DNA of 64,000 bases from Opisthocomus hoazin (GCF_030867145.1 NC_134428.1:620001-684000); one strand, 5' to 3'; shown: positions 28,501 to 35,871, counted from the first letter of the stretch. A program made the numbers and translations. Notes: generated by a model from the sequence alone, not told the origin.

Positions 28501-30935
28501 AAACAAGTCCTGTGGCGACACGGCACTCCCGAAAGAATCGAGTCGGACAACGGGACTCACTTTCGCAACAGCCTCATAGACACCTGGGCCAAAGAACACG
28601 GTATTGAGTGGGTGTATCACATCCCCTACCATGCACCAGCCTCTGGAAAGATCGAACGTTACAATGGGCTGCTAAAAACCACTTTGAGGGCAATGGGGGG
28701 TGGGACTTTCAAAAATTGGGATACCCATTTAGCAAAGGCCACCTGGTTGGTTAACACCAGAGGGTCCACCAACCGGGCTGGTCCTGCCCAGTCAAAACCT
28801 CAGCGCCCCGTAGAAGGGGATAAAGTCCCTGTAGTGCACATGCGGAACATGTTAGGGAAGACGGTTTGGGTTAGTCCTGCCTCGGGCAAAGGCAAGCCCG
28901 TCCGCGGGATTGCTTTTGCTCAAGGACCTGGGTGTACCTGGTGGGTAATGCGGAAGGATGGGGAAGTCCGATGTGTACCTCATGGGGATGTAATTTTGGG
29001 CGAGAATAGTCCATAAATAAATTGTATAAAGTTAGTTGTTAAATAACCCTGTCACTGTCTGTTATCACTGTTATAATTGTTATATTTTGTACCAGTAGTA
29101 GCATAGTAAGAATTGTCCAGATTAAAGAAGGATGGACTTTTTCGATGAAAACCTAGCAGAGCACAGCGATGATGGAACTGGACCTGGTTTTCAACAACTG
29201 GCATCCAGCAACTTCATCAAGATCAACATCTCCTGCAGACTGTGGGCACGGGCTGCACCAGATACATCAGCCGTGAGCTCCGGATGCAGCAAGTGACCGC
29301 CCATCACCACACATCACCTCTCCCGCCATGGAAGACCATAACGACAGATGGAGCCTGAAGTCATGGATTAAATGAACTCAATGGACACTTTAGAGTGATG
29401 ATCCATAGACTAAAGGAATGATATCTGGAGACAGGAGAAGTGGTGGTGATCAACCGGACAGTGGGGGACCTGGGCATGACGTAGATGGTATGGAATAAGG
29501 GGTGGATAATGTCCTGGGTTTGGCCAGAACAGGGTTAATTTTCACCGGATTCCAGGAAGGGGCACAGCCGGGGGGTGGGGGCTGACCCCACCTGGCCAAA
29601 CAGAGCCGGGTATTCCATACCACGTGACGTCACGCTGGGTTCCGGTGGGGGGGGAGCGGCGCGGCGGGAAGGCGCTCGCGGTTTGGGCGGGCGCAGCGCC
29701 GGTCCGGTTTCGGGAGAGCGGCTGTTGTACGGTTCGTGGTTGTGTTTTCTCCTTATTTGTATCGTTGTTGTTCCTGTTTTCCCTCTGTTTGCTGTTCTGT
29801 TAAACTGCCCTTATCCCGACCCACCAGTTTCTGCCTCTTTCTTTCCATTCTCCTCCGCACGCCGGCGGGGGGAGGGGCGGCCGCGTGGCGCTTTTGTTGC
29901 CGGCGGCAGCCGAAACCAAAACACATGTGCTCCACCAGTTGGTGTACTGAGCCTTAACCCTGCAGGATTCAGCATCTGCGTGGCGTGAGCGGGCTCGCCA
30001 GGTGCCTGTGGGTGTGGGTGGAGGCATAGCACGAGGCTGAAGAAAGGAAAAATGCGTGCTGAGAAGGTGGCCTGTGAACGGTTTGCGAGGGCTGGTAGCT
30101 TCAGAGACTAGCAGTGCTGCTAAATCTGTGAAAAATGATAAAGTGGTGACGGCAGTGTTCTGCTGAACCCATGCGAGGTCCGTGGCATCGACTGCGTGAG
30201 GCTCAGCTGGCACCCATGGGTGCTGCTGGCCACGCTTGAAGAGCACGGGATGGTACCTGCATCTGGTGAAGGTGAGCACCCTCTGCGGGGCTTCACCAAC
30301 ACCAGGCCAGAAGTCACTGCGGTACGACCCCGTGCTTGTGAGTCGATGGCTGGGGTTTGCTTCCCGGCTGCTGCTCCAACTGGTAGCCAAGAGCGAGTGT
30401 GAGTGAGTGTGTGAGTGAGTGAGTGAGTGTGTGACGTGAAGAGTTACCTGCTAATAACAGTATTCTATTGATCCCATCGATAACAGCAAAGGCCAAAAGG
30501 CATCCTCAGAAAGAGTGATTGTCTACCCCTCTGCACCCAGTCCTGTTCGGTAAAAGGGAATGTACGACATGTGCGTGATCAGTAATTGAAATAAATGGAG
30601 AAAAATCGCTTACCCTTGAACATAGCAGCGTTCCCCCTTTTACTGCTTTTAGCTCTCTGAATAGTCTGAGGCCGCCCGGTTGGAGCAGCCGCATGATCTC
30701 AACCGATCCCTCAAGCTGAGTGGTTAATATTAATAAATCTGCGGCGTATCTACAGCGAATTTGAGGGGAATCTTAATTCTCTAAGACAGTAAGATGAACC
30801 TTCACCAAAAATACAAGCAAATGTTTTCCTTTTGAAGGATGAACAGCTCAAAGAGGAGATCTCCGAGTATCAGAAGAGCGAGAAGCAAGGACTCCTGTTG
30901 CCTGCGCCAGCCGAGACCGAAGAAGTCGCAGCGTG
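13365..30935 (+). CDS. ANKRD26/CCDC144-family coiled-coil gene, ten candidate exons, one in-frame stop
   Basis: Candidate exons are 13365-13570, 13737-13891, 14333-14421, 14658-15137, 15634-15786, 16205-16423, 16779-17011, 17672-17796, 21486-21601 and 30838 to at least 30935. Each is bounded by AG/GT sites (the last lacks a clear donor), and all nine junctions join in matching phase (2,1,0,0,0,0,2,1,0), which is unlikely by chance. From exon 4 the protein is coiled coil and resembles the ANKRD26 C-terminal region: [57 protein letters not shown]. No ankyrin repeats are seen. Family members are scaffold or signalling-associated proteins; a role for this copy cannot be read from sequence. An in-frame TAA at 14895-14897 interrupts exon 4. 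A CR1 lies in intron 8 and an ERVL-like provirus in intron 9. The last exon runs into an LTR at 30936. It may be a pseudogene, or a gene with an error or polymorphism at the stop. Confidence 0.6.
13737..13891 (+). CDS. ANKRD26-like gene, candidate exon 2
   Basis: Acceptor ctgtctttccag, donor GTAGGA. In the frame set by exon 1 it is open, Arg/Ala/Pro-rich and of no recognisable domain. A second frame (with [13 protein letters not shown]) is also open across most of it, so the reading frame here is the least certain of the set. Confidence 0.4.
14333..14421 (+). CDS. ANKRD26-like gene, candidate exon 3
   Basis: Acceptor ttttaatgtag, donor GTATGT. Acidic segment [20 protein letters not shown], of the type often seen as short acidic motifs ahead of the coiled coil in this family. 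Confidence 0.5.
14658..15137 (+). pseudogene. ANKRD26-like gene, candidate exon 4, contains TAA
   Basis: A 160-codon exon from acceptor ctttgagcag to donor GTGAGC. After a Ser/Pro-rich start, the frame becomes heptad-rich coiled coil and stays open to its end apart from a single TAA at 14895-14897. One base change from CAA or GAA would explain the stop. Open sequence on both sides argues that the stop is recent or is an error. Confidence 0.65.
15634..15786 (+). CDS. ANKRD26-like gene, candidate exon 5
   Basis: Exactly 51 codons, phase 0 at both ends, acceptor gtttcactag and donor GTATGC. Coiled coil beginning [17 protein letters not shown]. Confidence 0.65.
16205..16423 (+). CDS. ANKRD26-like gene, candidate exon 6
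   Basis: Exactly 73 codons, phase 0 at both ends, acceptor ccctgcatccag and donor GTCAGT. Begins [18 protein letters not shown]. The middle has weaker heptads than the neighbouring exons. Confidence 0.6.
16779..17011 (+). CDS. ANKRD26-like gene, candidate exon 7
   Basis: Acceptor cttctgctttag, donor GTAAGT. 77 codons plus two bases. Coiled coil with [17 protein letters not shown]. Ends in phase 2, which the next exon completes with its first base. Confidence 0.65.
17672..17796 (+). CDS. ANKRD26-like gene, candidate exon 8
   Basis: Acceptor ctttttcacag, donor GTAAGC. Begins with the [12 protein letters not shown] segment and continues as Gly/Ser-rich, non-helical sequence. Ends in phase 1. 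Confidence 0.55.
17797..18890. other. Intronic, GC-rich from about 18.4 kb, no exon recognised
   Basis: GC content and CpG density rise strongly after about 18500, giving long but meaningless open frames on both strands. This stretch could be a CpG island. It leads into the tandem motif at 18891. Confidence 0.45.
18891..19022. promoter_or_regulatory. Four tandem ZNF143/THAP11-like motifs in a CpG-rich stretch
   Basis: ATGCTGGGAGCTGYAGT occurs at 18893, 18924, 18963 and 19001, spaced 31, 39 and 38 bp. The reverse complement, ACTACAGCTCCCAGCAT in the first copy, closely matches the known SBS element bound by ZNF143 (Staf) and THAP11, which is typical of bidirectional promoters. The other three copies carry CAGT in place of TAGT, a change in the ACTACA half. 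Binding is inferred from the motif only. Confidence 0.55.
19148..20394 (+). mobile_element. CR1 LINE, 5'-truncated, intron 8 of the ANKRD26-like gene
   Basis: Encodes the C-terminal half of CR1 reverse transcriptase. One segment (19147-19335) ends at a stop, followed by a long open one (19366-20331) with [25 protein letters not shown], a variant FANDTKLGG and [12 protein letters not shown] short in-frame deletion near 19935 removes a few conserved residues. The 3' end is reached, but the octamer repeats are degraded. Confidence 0.95.
20395..21485. other. No gene seen (intron 8 remainder)
   Basis: AT-richer unique sequence with no long open frame. I see no repeat or RNA gene. Confidence 0.5.
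21486..21601 (+). CDS. ANKRD26-like gene, candidate exon 9
   Basis: Acceptor ttctgtacag, donor GTGAGT. Completes the phase-1 codon of exon 8 and then encodes 38 codons of strong coiled coil ([18 protein letters not shown]). It ends in phase 0. Confidence 0.6.
21602..23287. other. No gene seen (intron 9, left of the provirus)
   Basis: Unique AT-rich sequence. A possible splice donor at 23202 (gccggtgagt) has no convincing exon attached. Confidence 0.45.
23293..23706 (+). repeat. ERVL-like 5' LTR
   Basis: Starts TGTCCTGGG and ends AAACA. GC-rich U3 with no TATA box or AATAAA that I can see. CACGTG (23404-23409) overlaps TGACGTCA (23408-23415), an E-box fused to a cyclic-AMP response element. 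A pyrimidine-rich tract follows the presumed start region. Confidence 0.95.
23404..23415. promoter_or_regulatory. Overlapping E-box and CRE in the 5' LTR
   Basis: CACGTGACGTCA combines the palindromic E-box CACGTG with the full palindromic CRE TGACGTCA. USF/MYC-type and CREB/ATF-type factors are known to bind such sites. Their use here is inferred. Confidence 0.6.
23713..23730 (+). promoter_or_regulatory. Primer-binding site, tRNA-Lys-like
   Basis: TGGCGCCCAAGCGTGGGG lies seven bases after the LTR. It resembles the complement of tRNA-Lys1,2 but has one extra base in the middle. Mammalian ERV-L elements are instead named for a Leu primer. Confidence 0.7.
23836..25830 (+). CDS. gag: ERVL-like gag polyprotein, open, no zinc knuckle
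   Basis: A 664-residue frame from ATG 23836 to UAG 25828-25830. The first about 75 residues are strongly hydrophobic ([17 protein letters not shown] and a second helix) and could act as a membrane anchor in place of a myristoylated matrix. An Ala/Pro-rich linker occupies residues about 235-298. The segment from about 350 to 550 is helical and capsid-like: [15 protein letters not shown] and a predicted two-lobe arrangement. The C-terminal third contains no C-x2-C-x4-H-x4-C knuckle, so RNA packaging must rely on basic stretches if the protein works. The start is the first ATG after the leader and fits a good context (aaaaATGt). Assignment as gag rests on position, length and linker, more than on motifs. 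Confidence 0.85.
   Translation: MFLTLIKYLCYVNPYFLYVFVAVLFVTSGKKIRMMILLYCTISTYDMITSLCMKLVLYLHAALRSFPYLGSYVLDFVNNQTQSVGKTEGDTFPHSFAPPLSLRLVLTAFENFEYPWDAQASTLLLFCLLNGFQLLFRVKQVVKNIVQRPAPGLDSCEWLGVWDSMGKYLGQWAPPVFFKLTPEEVQDPDKLVKYLQKVCCHPGNSRETQITATCWGLAHAYRALFNTVQCLKGERGGNEAAGTAAGAAPPVGPAAPPAQQAVPAPPTGTTAAAATAAGSASVSPADTAAAPAPATGTVTEPNDQPVQVAVAPVKLKKDAKRADRSGRDDDEPGSSREIETEIITRSLSLGELRDMRKDFSRHPGEHIATWLLRCWDNGASSLELEGKEAKQLGSLARDGGIDKAIGKKEQVLSLWRRLLSGVRERYPFSDDFVCYPGKWTNMERGIQYLRELAVRELVYCDTDDEQVPTDPDELQCSQSMWRKFVRSAPSSHANSLAVVNWKGKDTPTVDEVAVRLRQYEESLSSSLVSAVEKLAREVRQIKENMSYSPPVRASVSAIRGKRFPAQEREYRGYTPRGTLWFYLRDHGEDMRKWDGKPTSSLEARVRELRGKTITKGDSVRKNAAPVSKSQLSRPGRQFDLDSDPLEGTSKSFLQQVSSNFSDED
25828..25858 (+). 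promoter_or_regulatory. gag UAG with downstream hairpin, candidate readthrough signal
   Basis: The gag stop TAG is followed in the same frame by open sequence into pol. Ten bases downstream lies a perfect 6-bp stem, CCTCCA (25841-25846) with TGGAGG (25853-25858), and a 6-base loop, GCCAGG. Gammaretroviruses read through a UAG with the help of a pseudoknot eight bases downstream. Here only the hairpin was recognised by eye. Confidence 0.6.
25831..29016 (+). CDS. pol: ERVL-like pol (protease, RT, RNase H, integrase), open
   Basis: Open from just after the gag UAG. Numbering starts at codon 25852. Protease: [12 protein letters not shown] near residue 29, with a matching ILGIDYL later. Reverse transcriptase: first catalytic Asp in TIDIANAFF near 242, [11 protein letters not shown], then YIDDII at 304. 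RNase H: LFTDGS near 611, the Glu in AEVKAIQ, and YTDSW near 676. Integrase: HHCC zinc site (about 773-810), then catalytic Asp in WQIDYI near 838, Asp in ESDNG near 898 and Glu in GKIERYNG 36 residues later, the D,D-35-E pattern. A short basic C-terminal domain follows. There is no dUTPase segment, which is described for mammalian ERV-L. No frameshift or stop is seen, so the enzyme set could be active. Expression probably needs readthrough of the UAG. Confidence 0.95.
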   Translation, partial: RGPASSQVEERDNRVYWTVWIRWPGTSDPQEYKALVDTGAQCTLMPSEFKGSESICISGVTGGSQELSLLEAEVSLTGQDWQKHPIVTGPEAPCILGIDYLRRGYFKDPKGYRWAFGIAAVETEEIKQLSILPGLSEDPSVVGLLRVEEQQVPIATTTVHRRQYRTNRDSLLPIHQLIRQLESQGVISKTRSPFNSPIWPVRKSTGEWRLTIDYRGLNEVTPPLSAAVPDMLELQYQLESKAAKWYATIDIANAFFSIPLAAECRPQFAFTWRGIQYTWNRLPQGWKHSPTICHGLIQTALEKGEAPEHLQYIDDIIIWGDTAEEVFEKGEKIVQILLKAGFAIKRSKVKGPAQEIQFLGIKWQDGRRQIPLDVINKIAAMSPPTSKKEAQAFLGVVGFWRMHIPNYSQIVSPLYHVTRKKNDFEWGPEQRQAFEQIKREIVHAVALGPVRSGQDVKNVLYTAAGENGPTWSLWQKAPGETRGRPLGFWSRGYKGSEARYTPTEKEILAAYEGVRAASEVVGTEAQLLLAPRLPVLGWMFKERVPSTHHATDATWSKWVALITQRARMGNPSRPGILEVIMDWPEGKDFGASPEEEVTRAEEAPLYNQLPEDKKQYALFTDGSCRIVGKQRRWKAAVWSPTRQVAETAEGEGESSQFAEVKAIQLALDIASQEKWPVLYLYTDSWMVANALWGWLQQWKKNNWQRRGKPIWAAPLWQDIAARLEQLAVKVRHVDAHVPKSRATEEHQNNHQVDQAAKIEVAQVDLDWQHKGELFIARWAHDTSGHQGRDATYRWARDRGVDLTMDTIAQVIHECETCAAIKQAKRVKPQWYGGRWLKYKYGEAWQIDYITLPQTRQGKRYVLTMVEATTGWLETYPVPHATARNTILGLEKQVLWRHGTPERIESDNGTHFRNSLIDTWAKEHGIEWVYHIPYHAPASGKIERYNGLLKTTLRAMGGGTFKNWDTHLAKATWLVNTRGSTNRAGPAQSKPQRPVEGDKVPVVHMRNMLGKTVWVSPASGKGKPVRGIAFAQGPGCTWWVMRKDGEVRCVPHGDVILGENSP
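29017..29509 (+). other. ERVL-like element, non-coding region after pol
   Basis: About 490 bp with no open frame of note and no trace of env surface or transmembrane motifs. A purine-rich ggaataaggggtggataa just before the 3' LTR is the likely polypurine tract. Confidence 0.75.
29510..29923 (+). repeat. ERVL-like 3' LTR
   Basis: Identical by eye to the LTR at 23293 over all 414 bp, including the E-box/CRE overlap at 29621-29632. Confidence 0.95.
29924..30837. other. Intron 9 remainder; GTGA microsatellite at about 30395-30434
   Basis: Apart from the (GTGA)n/(GTGTGA)n tract, no repeat is recognised. An open stretch near 30170-30270 ending at a possible donor (gaaggtgagc) looks weakly exon-like, but I could not place it in a protein family. 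Confidence 0.4.
30838..30935 (+). CDS. ANKRD26-like gene, candidate exon 10, cut by LTR
   Basis: Begins in phase 0 after ttccttttgaag, matching exon 9. It encodes [17 protein letters not shown] and an acidic Pro/Ala tail, then meets the LTR start at 30936 with no clear donor. The exon may have been interrupted by the retroviral insertion, since part of the flank (cgtg) recurs after the far LTR at 38094-38097. Confidence 0.5.
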
Positions 30936-31311
30936 TGTGGAGTCCTGGCTGGACGAGAGGGGACATAGTTTGGTGCGGTTGAGCAACCCAGGCTTGGTAA
31001 CGGAGACAGACCTTGAAAGTAGTGAACACGGAACACTGCTACAGAAGTAGAGTGGCGAACACGGAACACTGGAGCAGGGGGACTGCCACGTTGTTGCTTC
31101 CTGCCTTATTGTCGCTTCCGCATCGAGATGCAGCTCTGCACCAATCACAGCGAGTTGTAGCTATTTTGACTATATATGGTTAAGATAACTAAACAATCAG
31201 AGGCTGTAACTGCTTTGCTATATAAACCTTGTTTTGCTGACTAATAAAGGAGAACGATCACACTCACATTGAGATTTCATCGTTACTCCGGGTCCGTCTC
31301 CCACTCCAACA
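30936..31311 (+). repeat. 5' LTR of element A
   Basis: TGTGGAGTCC start, TATA-like ctatataaac, AATAAA near 31244, CA end. It is followed at about 31314 by tggtagcagaggatgg, which sits where a primer-binding site belongs. I cannot assign the tRNA with confidence. Confidence 0.85.
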
Positions 31312-31550
31312 ACTGGTAGCAGAGGATGGTTTAGTTTCCTGTGGCAAAAAATGATTCATCTTCCTGCAGAATCTCCGAGTCTGCAGTAAGCAGCTAGAGG
31401 AGGGGAGTGGGAAAACAACGGTTGAGAGTGGTGCTGCCTGGGTGCAGCGTCGCAGGGCAGACACGGACGGCCGCCTCCCAGGGAGAAAACGAGCCCCACT
31501 GGTGCTGCCTGGCGCAGCTAAAATTGAATGTGGAGGCCAGGGTCGCAAGC

Positions 31551-32400
31551 ATGAAGATAGAGGCTGCGGCAACGTTGCTTGTCGGTATGCTCTCTAAGAG
31601 AGGAATAGACGCAACGGCAAAGCAACTCGTGAAGTTGATTGGGCCGGGGAGGAGATGGGGTCCACACTGATATAGGAAGAGTCAGCAGTGGTTAATCTCC
31701 TCCAACCCATCCTCTCTGTGAGATGGTTACAATATGACTCAGCTACCTTGAAGTTTCTGTTGCTGCTGCACGGAGAAAGGACTTAAGCCGTTACCTCTGC
31801 TTTCGCTACATTAACACCCGAGGGAGGGACCTGCTTGGCAACAACTCTGCTGTTTCAGGGTCCTAGCCTCCCTATGCCATCTTTGAAAGCATGAGGGGGT
31901 CCGAGTTGGCAGCCCATGGAGGCAAGGAAACCTGCGGTCCAGGAAAAGGAGTACGTGCGGCTAGACCCACTGGCACAGGGTTTCCACCCCCACCGCCAGA
32001 GTCACCACCACCGCCACCGCGCCGCGGAGAGGGATGTGCTGAGGCGCCACCGCCCGCAGATTGGCCAGGCGCCACCGCTGCCCCTTCCGATCGTCCCATG
32101 TCCCCGAATCCTATACCGCGGTATCCTCCACTTCCTCTGCCTACGCCGCCGTCTCCAAGGACTCCAGTGACTCGTTGTACAGATGAGAAGGTTACGGATA
32201 CTTTGCTGCCGGAGCCACCAGTCCCTAACCCATATAACCCGTTTTCTCTTCCAGCCCCACCTTGCGCTGTGCCGTGGAATGGGGCGTTGAGAACCAGGGG
32301 AGGGTCGGGGGTACGGTGGAGAGGGATAGCTAAAGTGGGGTGTGAACTGTAAGGGGGATAACCACAATACCAGCGAGTGCAAAAAATCAGGAAACAGATC
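31551..32400 (+). pseudogene. Remnant gag of element A
   Basis: Starts with a matrix-like segment (KIEAAATLLVGMLSKRGID) similar in pattern to the ERVK gag N-terminus at 11963. Pro-rich linker sequence follows (31950-32270). A degraded zinc knuckle lies near 32337-32385, with its NHNTSEC part clear but its first cysteine replaced. Several frameshifts and stops separate these pieces. Confidence 0.75.
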
Positions 32401-33539
32401 AGTTGTTCGACTTGGATGTGTGGCAGAGAATTGTGGACTCTGTGCATGCAGGTTGGCAACAAAGAGGAGCGATAATTAGTCCCTGTTTTTCGAGCTGTTG
32501 TTAGCCTGACTCAGAAGTAATGGAGTGCCCGTGGAATCACCGCGTGTTTTTGGTATTTTAACTTGGAAGGTGTTAGGAGATTTACCTTTTAAACATACTT
32601 CAAGGCGTGACGTGAATGCGAGCCGAGTATTAACAACTTGGTGTTTGGTTTATGAAGCGTTAAAAAATGTGTTAGCAGAGAAAAAAAGTGGCCAGAGTCA
32701 TTCAGAAAGGTCCTTTTGTTGCAAATGTAGCACCTGAAAAAAGCCGTGAGCAGGGGCTGGGTCCAACAGACCCTGAGCAGTAATCGGGTCTGCGCCCCGC
32801 CTCCGGCTCCCTGGAGAATGGGACAGTCACCGAAAAAAGGAGCGAAGGCTCCATTAAAAACTTTTTTACAGTGAAGTTTGAAAGAACAAAGCCTTGCAGT
32901 TTAAAATCCCTGAGAAAATCATTACTTGGAAATCAGTGCATACAGCTTTAAATGCTCTAAAACTTACAGAGACTATCTTAGAAGCAGCTGCTATACCTCT
33001 GTCCTTATCTCAAAAGCAAGGACAGAGCAGCAGTCTGTTGAAATTTAACCCTACATACGACGAAATTCCTACCGAACATGAGAAATGTGGGAAGTAAATC
33101 TGCCAAAACCTGACGATCCTTTGAATCCAGAGAAATGGGAAGTGGGGTGTAAAAATCCGGCATCCCAAAAGTGCACGACAGGGTCTCGCGACAGCAATTG
33201 GCGTACCCGACCTGAGGTCAAAACGAGGTGAATTCCAACATAAAAATGCACAGTCCCTCAGACGCTGTACAGCCGCCGCGCCAGCAGCCACCGCATCGAA
33301 CAGGTCAGCAAACCTTACACCTGGTGGGGCACATGGCCCGCCCCGGGCAACCGGCGGCGCGGTTCTCTCCCACTCCACCCCCCCACCCCCCCCCCCCTTC
33401 CCTTGATCCCAGCGCGCCGGCCCGTCCTGGCCAGCCCAGAAGCGGCACGGCGAGAACCATCTTTCTGACATTCAAGGACTTGGTTACAAAAAAATGTATA
33501 CAATTCAATTACTGCAGTAGAATTCCTTGTGAACAAACA

Positions 33540-34210
33540 GCTGGACTTTATTATCTTTCCAGGGTTCAGATGGTCTACCTAGATGATGTTATTCACTCTG
33601 CTGAAAGGTGAAAATATTGACTTTACAGCTGAAGATTTGTCCCCTCTATTTACTTTGTTAAAAGGGACTCAAATTTATTATTTTCCCGAAGATCAATGAC
33701 AAAAGCAAAAACTGTTTTACAAAAGATTTCAGATAGAATTGCAATTGCCTTTACCTTCAGAATTAATGTCGAATTGCCAACAAATTTGTATATCATTTAT
33801 GAAGGTTTTGTTTTACAGCCTTACCCTCTTTTCGATCAGTGGTGTGTTAACACGCAGCAGTTGAAGACTCTGGAATGAATCTCTTTGTCTCATACGCCCA
33901 TGAAAACATTGACTTCAAAGGTACACATCATAGTGTCCTTAATAGCACAAGGTTGGAATCACTGTCAGCAAGTTGATATTATTTGCCTGCTGCTGGCTAA
34001 AGATGACTTTGTCGCTTTAAACAGTGAATCCTTATCACTGCAAGCCGCTCTAGCTGATTATTTAAATAACATACGTTATACCCTTCCACAAAATAAGCTG
34101 TTACATTCCCTTTCTCAAATTTCATTGCAGCGAAAAAAACAACGTGTTTCTGTTCCTATTACAGGAGCACGAATAGTGTTTTGGAAACAAACAAATTCAT
34201 CAGATTAACA
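33540..34210 (+). pseudogene. Remnant reverse transcriptase region of element A
   Basis: A YLDD motif (MVYLDDVI, near 33570-33595) marks the polymerase active site. The stretches that follow resemble the thumb and connection regions but hold multiple stops and frame changes. RNase H is not recognisable. Confidence 0.6.
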
Positions 34211-34439
34211 ATCATCTATTTTAGTCATTGAAGGATCCACACAAATTTTTAAGCTATCAGCGGCCTTGCACTTTTTTTCAATTGTTTTCGACTGAACCAC
34301 TCAATGTTGTCTCAGATTCTGCATGTTGTGAATATTGTTCAATGCATTGCAGATGAAATTGCTATTGAAATTAGAAAATCGTGTATGTGTATATTTTATA
34401 ATGCATATGTAGTTACATACTACTCTACTAAAACCAATA

Positions 34440-35319
34440 ACTGAAGAAAAAGTTGTAGCAGATAAATTGACAATGGCAGCAGTACTGCCACACGGTTTCA
34501 AGCAAGCCCGATTATCTCATGACTTCTTTCATCAAAACGCCTCTTCCTTGCATAAACAATTTGCTTTGCCCCAGGGGCAAGCTACAAAAAATGTTCATGC
34601 ATGCCCTGATTGTCAATGTATTACACCCGTACCATCGTGTGCAGGAGGGAACCCTCGTGGTTTACGAGCTGATGAGTTGTGGCAAAGTGATGTTCCACAT
34701 ATATCAACATTTGGTCGACTGCATTGTGTACATGTTAGTGTGGATACTTTCTCAGGATTTCTGGTAGCCACGGCACATACGGGAGAAAAGGAACGTTTCA
34801 CGGAAAATTTCTGTTTTCCTACAGGACTGGAGTATACAACGTGTTACAAGTATACAACATTCTTCTACTGCACAAGCCATTGTTGAAAGTGTCCACGGGA
34901 CCCTCAAAGCTATGCTAAATAAACAAAAAAGCGGGAATGCTATGGGCAGTGTTACCCCACAGGAACAGTTAGACAAAGCATTATATGTACTTAATTTTTA
35001 AAATCGTTTTGATGATCAATTATTTACAACAGCAGCTGACCGTCAATTCGGGATGGTCCCTCCATTTGTGGTTCGACCAAAAGTATGGTATAAAGAATTT
35101 GGGGAATCACAATGGACAGGTCCTGTAGAACTAATAACGTGGGGAAGAGCGTGTGCGTGTGTTCTTCTTTCAACAGGCCCTCGATGGTTTCCGGTAAAAT
35201 ATGTGAAGCTATATCATGAGCTGAAAGAACGTAACGCAGAATCCGATGCCAGAGGTGACCACGCTCACTCTCAGGGAGCAACCTCTGACATGGAAGCAGA
35301 AGAGATCCACTCTGGATGA
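34440..35319 (+). pseudogene. Remnant integrase of element A
   Basis: An HHCC zinc site (SHDFFHQNA ... CPDC) is followed by WQSDVPHI and SVDTFSGF with the first catalytic Asp. A frame change near 34825 precedes the segment with the glutamate helix (IVESVHGTL). The C-terminal domain with GPVELITWGRA occupies 35053-35319. The motifs match class II (betaretrovirus- and alpharetrovirus-like) integrases. Confidence 0.85.
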
Positions 35320-35614
35320 TCCTATTACACAGGGAACACTGAAAAAATTACAGCAAACGCAAGTACTCTGATGACTGCAGTGGGTGCACCACCCACACCA
35401 GTTAATACATTCCTTGCATATTTGGCAATTATCTCCCACAACAGCTTTTGTATAACGAAGCTATCTTGGAGGACACGGTATACGCGATTTTAGAACTGCG
35501 TCTGCACAAGAGCAAAGGTTAACTAGCAGACACCGTGAGGAAAAGTATAAACCTTCACCTGAGGGCTCCTGACAACTGCCTAGAGGTGCCAATATGCATG
35601 TACAAAAGACATTA

Positions 35615-35871
35615 ATATTAAAAAAAAAAAAAAAAGGGGGAGGGGGGAAATGGAGAATGATAAGTACTTTGCAGAAATGTAATGATTATGTATGTTAACA
35701 TGGCATAAATGTCTAGTAAGAGTGTCTTTTCGGTACACACATTTGAGTAGAACTATTCCCTGTGCGTTCAGTACTGCAGTAAAGAATGCCTGCTTTCTAG
35801 AACTCCAACATTAAGTTTTAGGAAGTTAATTATTTTGCTGCTTTCTAGTAATAGATTTTGGGTACCCAGGT
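35615..35871 (+). mobile_element. Possible LTR remnant of a third element
   Basis: A run of about 17 A and then G-rich purines (35618-35648) looks like a polypurine tract. It is followed by TGGAGAATGATAAG and about 220 bp that end in an LTR-like tail with agtaaagaatgcctgctttc. It does not match the other LTRs in the window, so assignment rests on structure only. Confidence 0.4.

Larger units (their letters stand above)
23293..29923 (+). mobile_element. Complete ERVL-like provirus, env-less, very young
   Basis: A 6631-bp element with two 414-bp LTRs in which I find no difference. It is flanked by a perfect 5-bp target duplication, catgt (23288-23292 and 29924-29928). Order: LTR, primer-binding site, gag, one UAG, pro-RT-RNase H-integrase in the same frame, about 490 bp without a gene, a purine-rich stretch, LTR. 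The 5-bp duplication, the YIDD reverse transcriptase and the absence of env fit class III (ERVL) elements, although the primer-binding site looks Lys-like. All catalytic motifs expected of protease, reverse transcriptase, RNase H and integrase are present. It sits in an intron of the ANKRD26-like gene, in the same orientation. Confidence 0.96.

Noticed and set aside
30170..30275. WD-repeat-like open stretch ([16 protein letters not shown]) ending at a GTGAGC
   Set aside because: A single short segment with a stop just upstream and no clear acceptor. The family could not be established.
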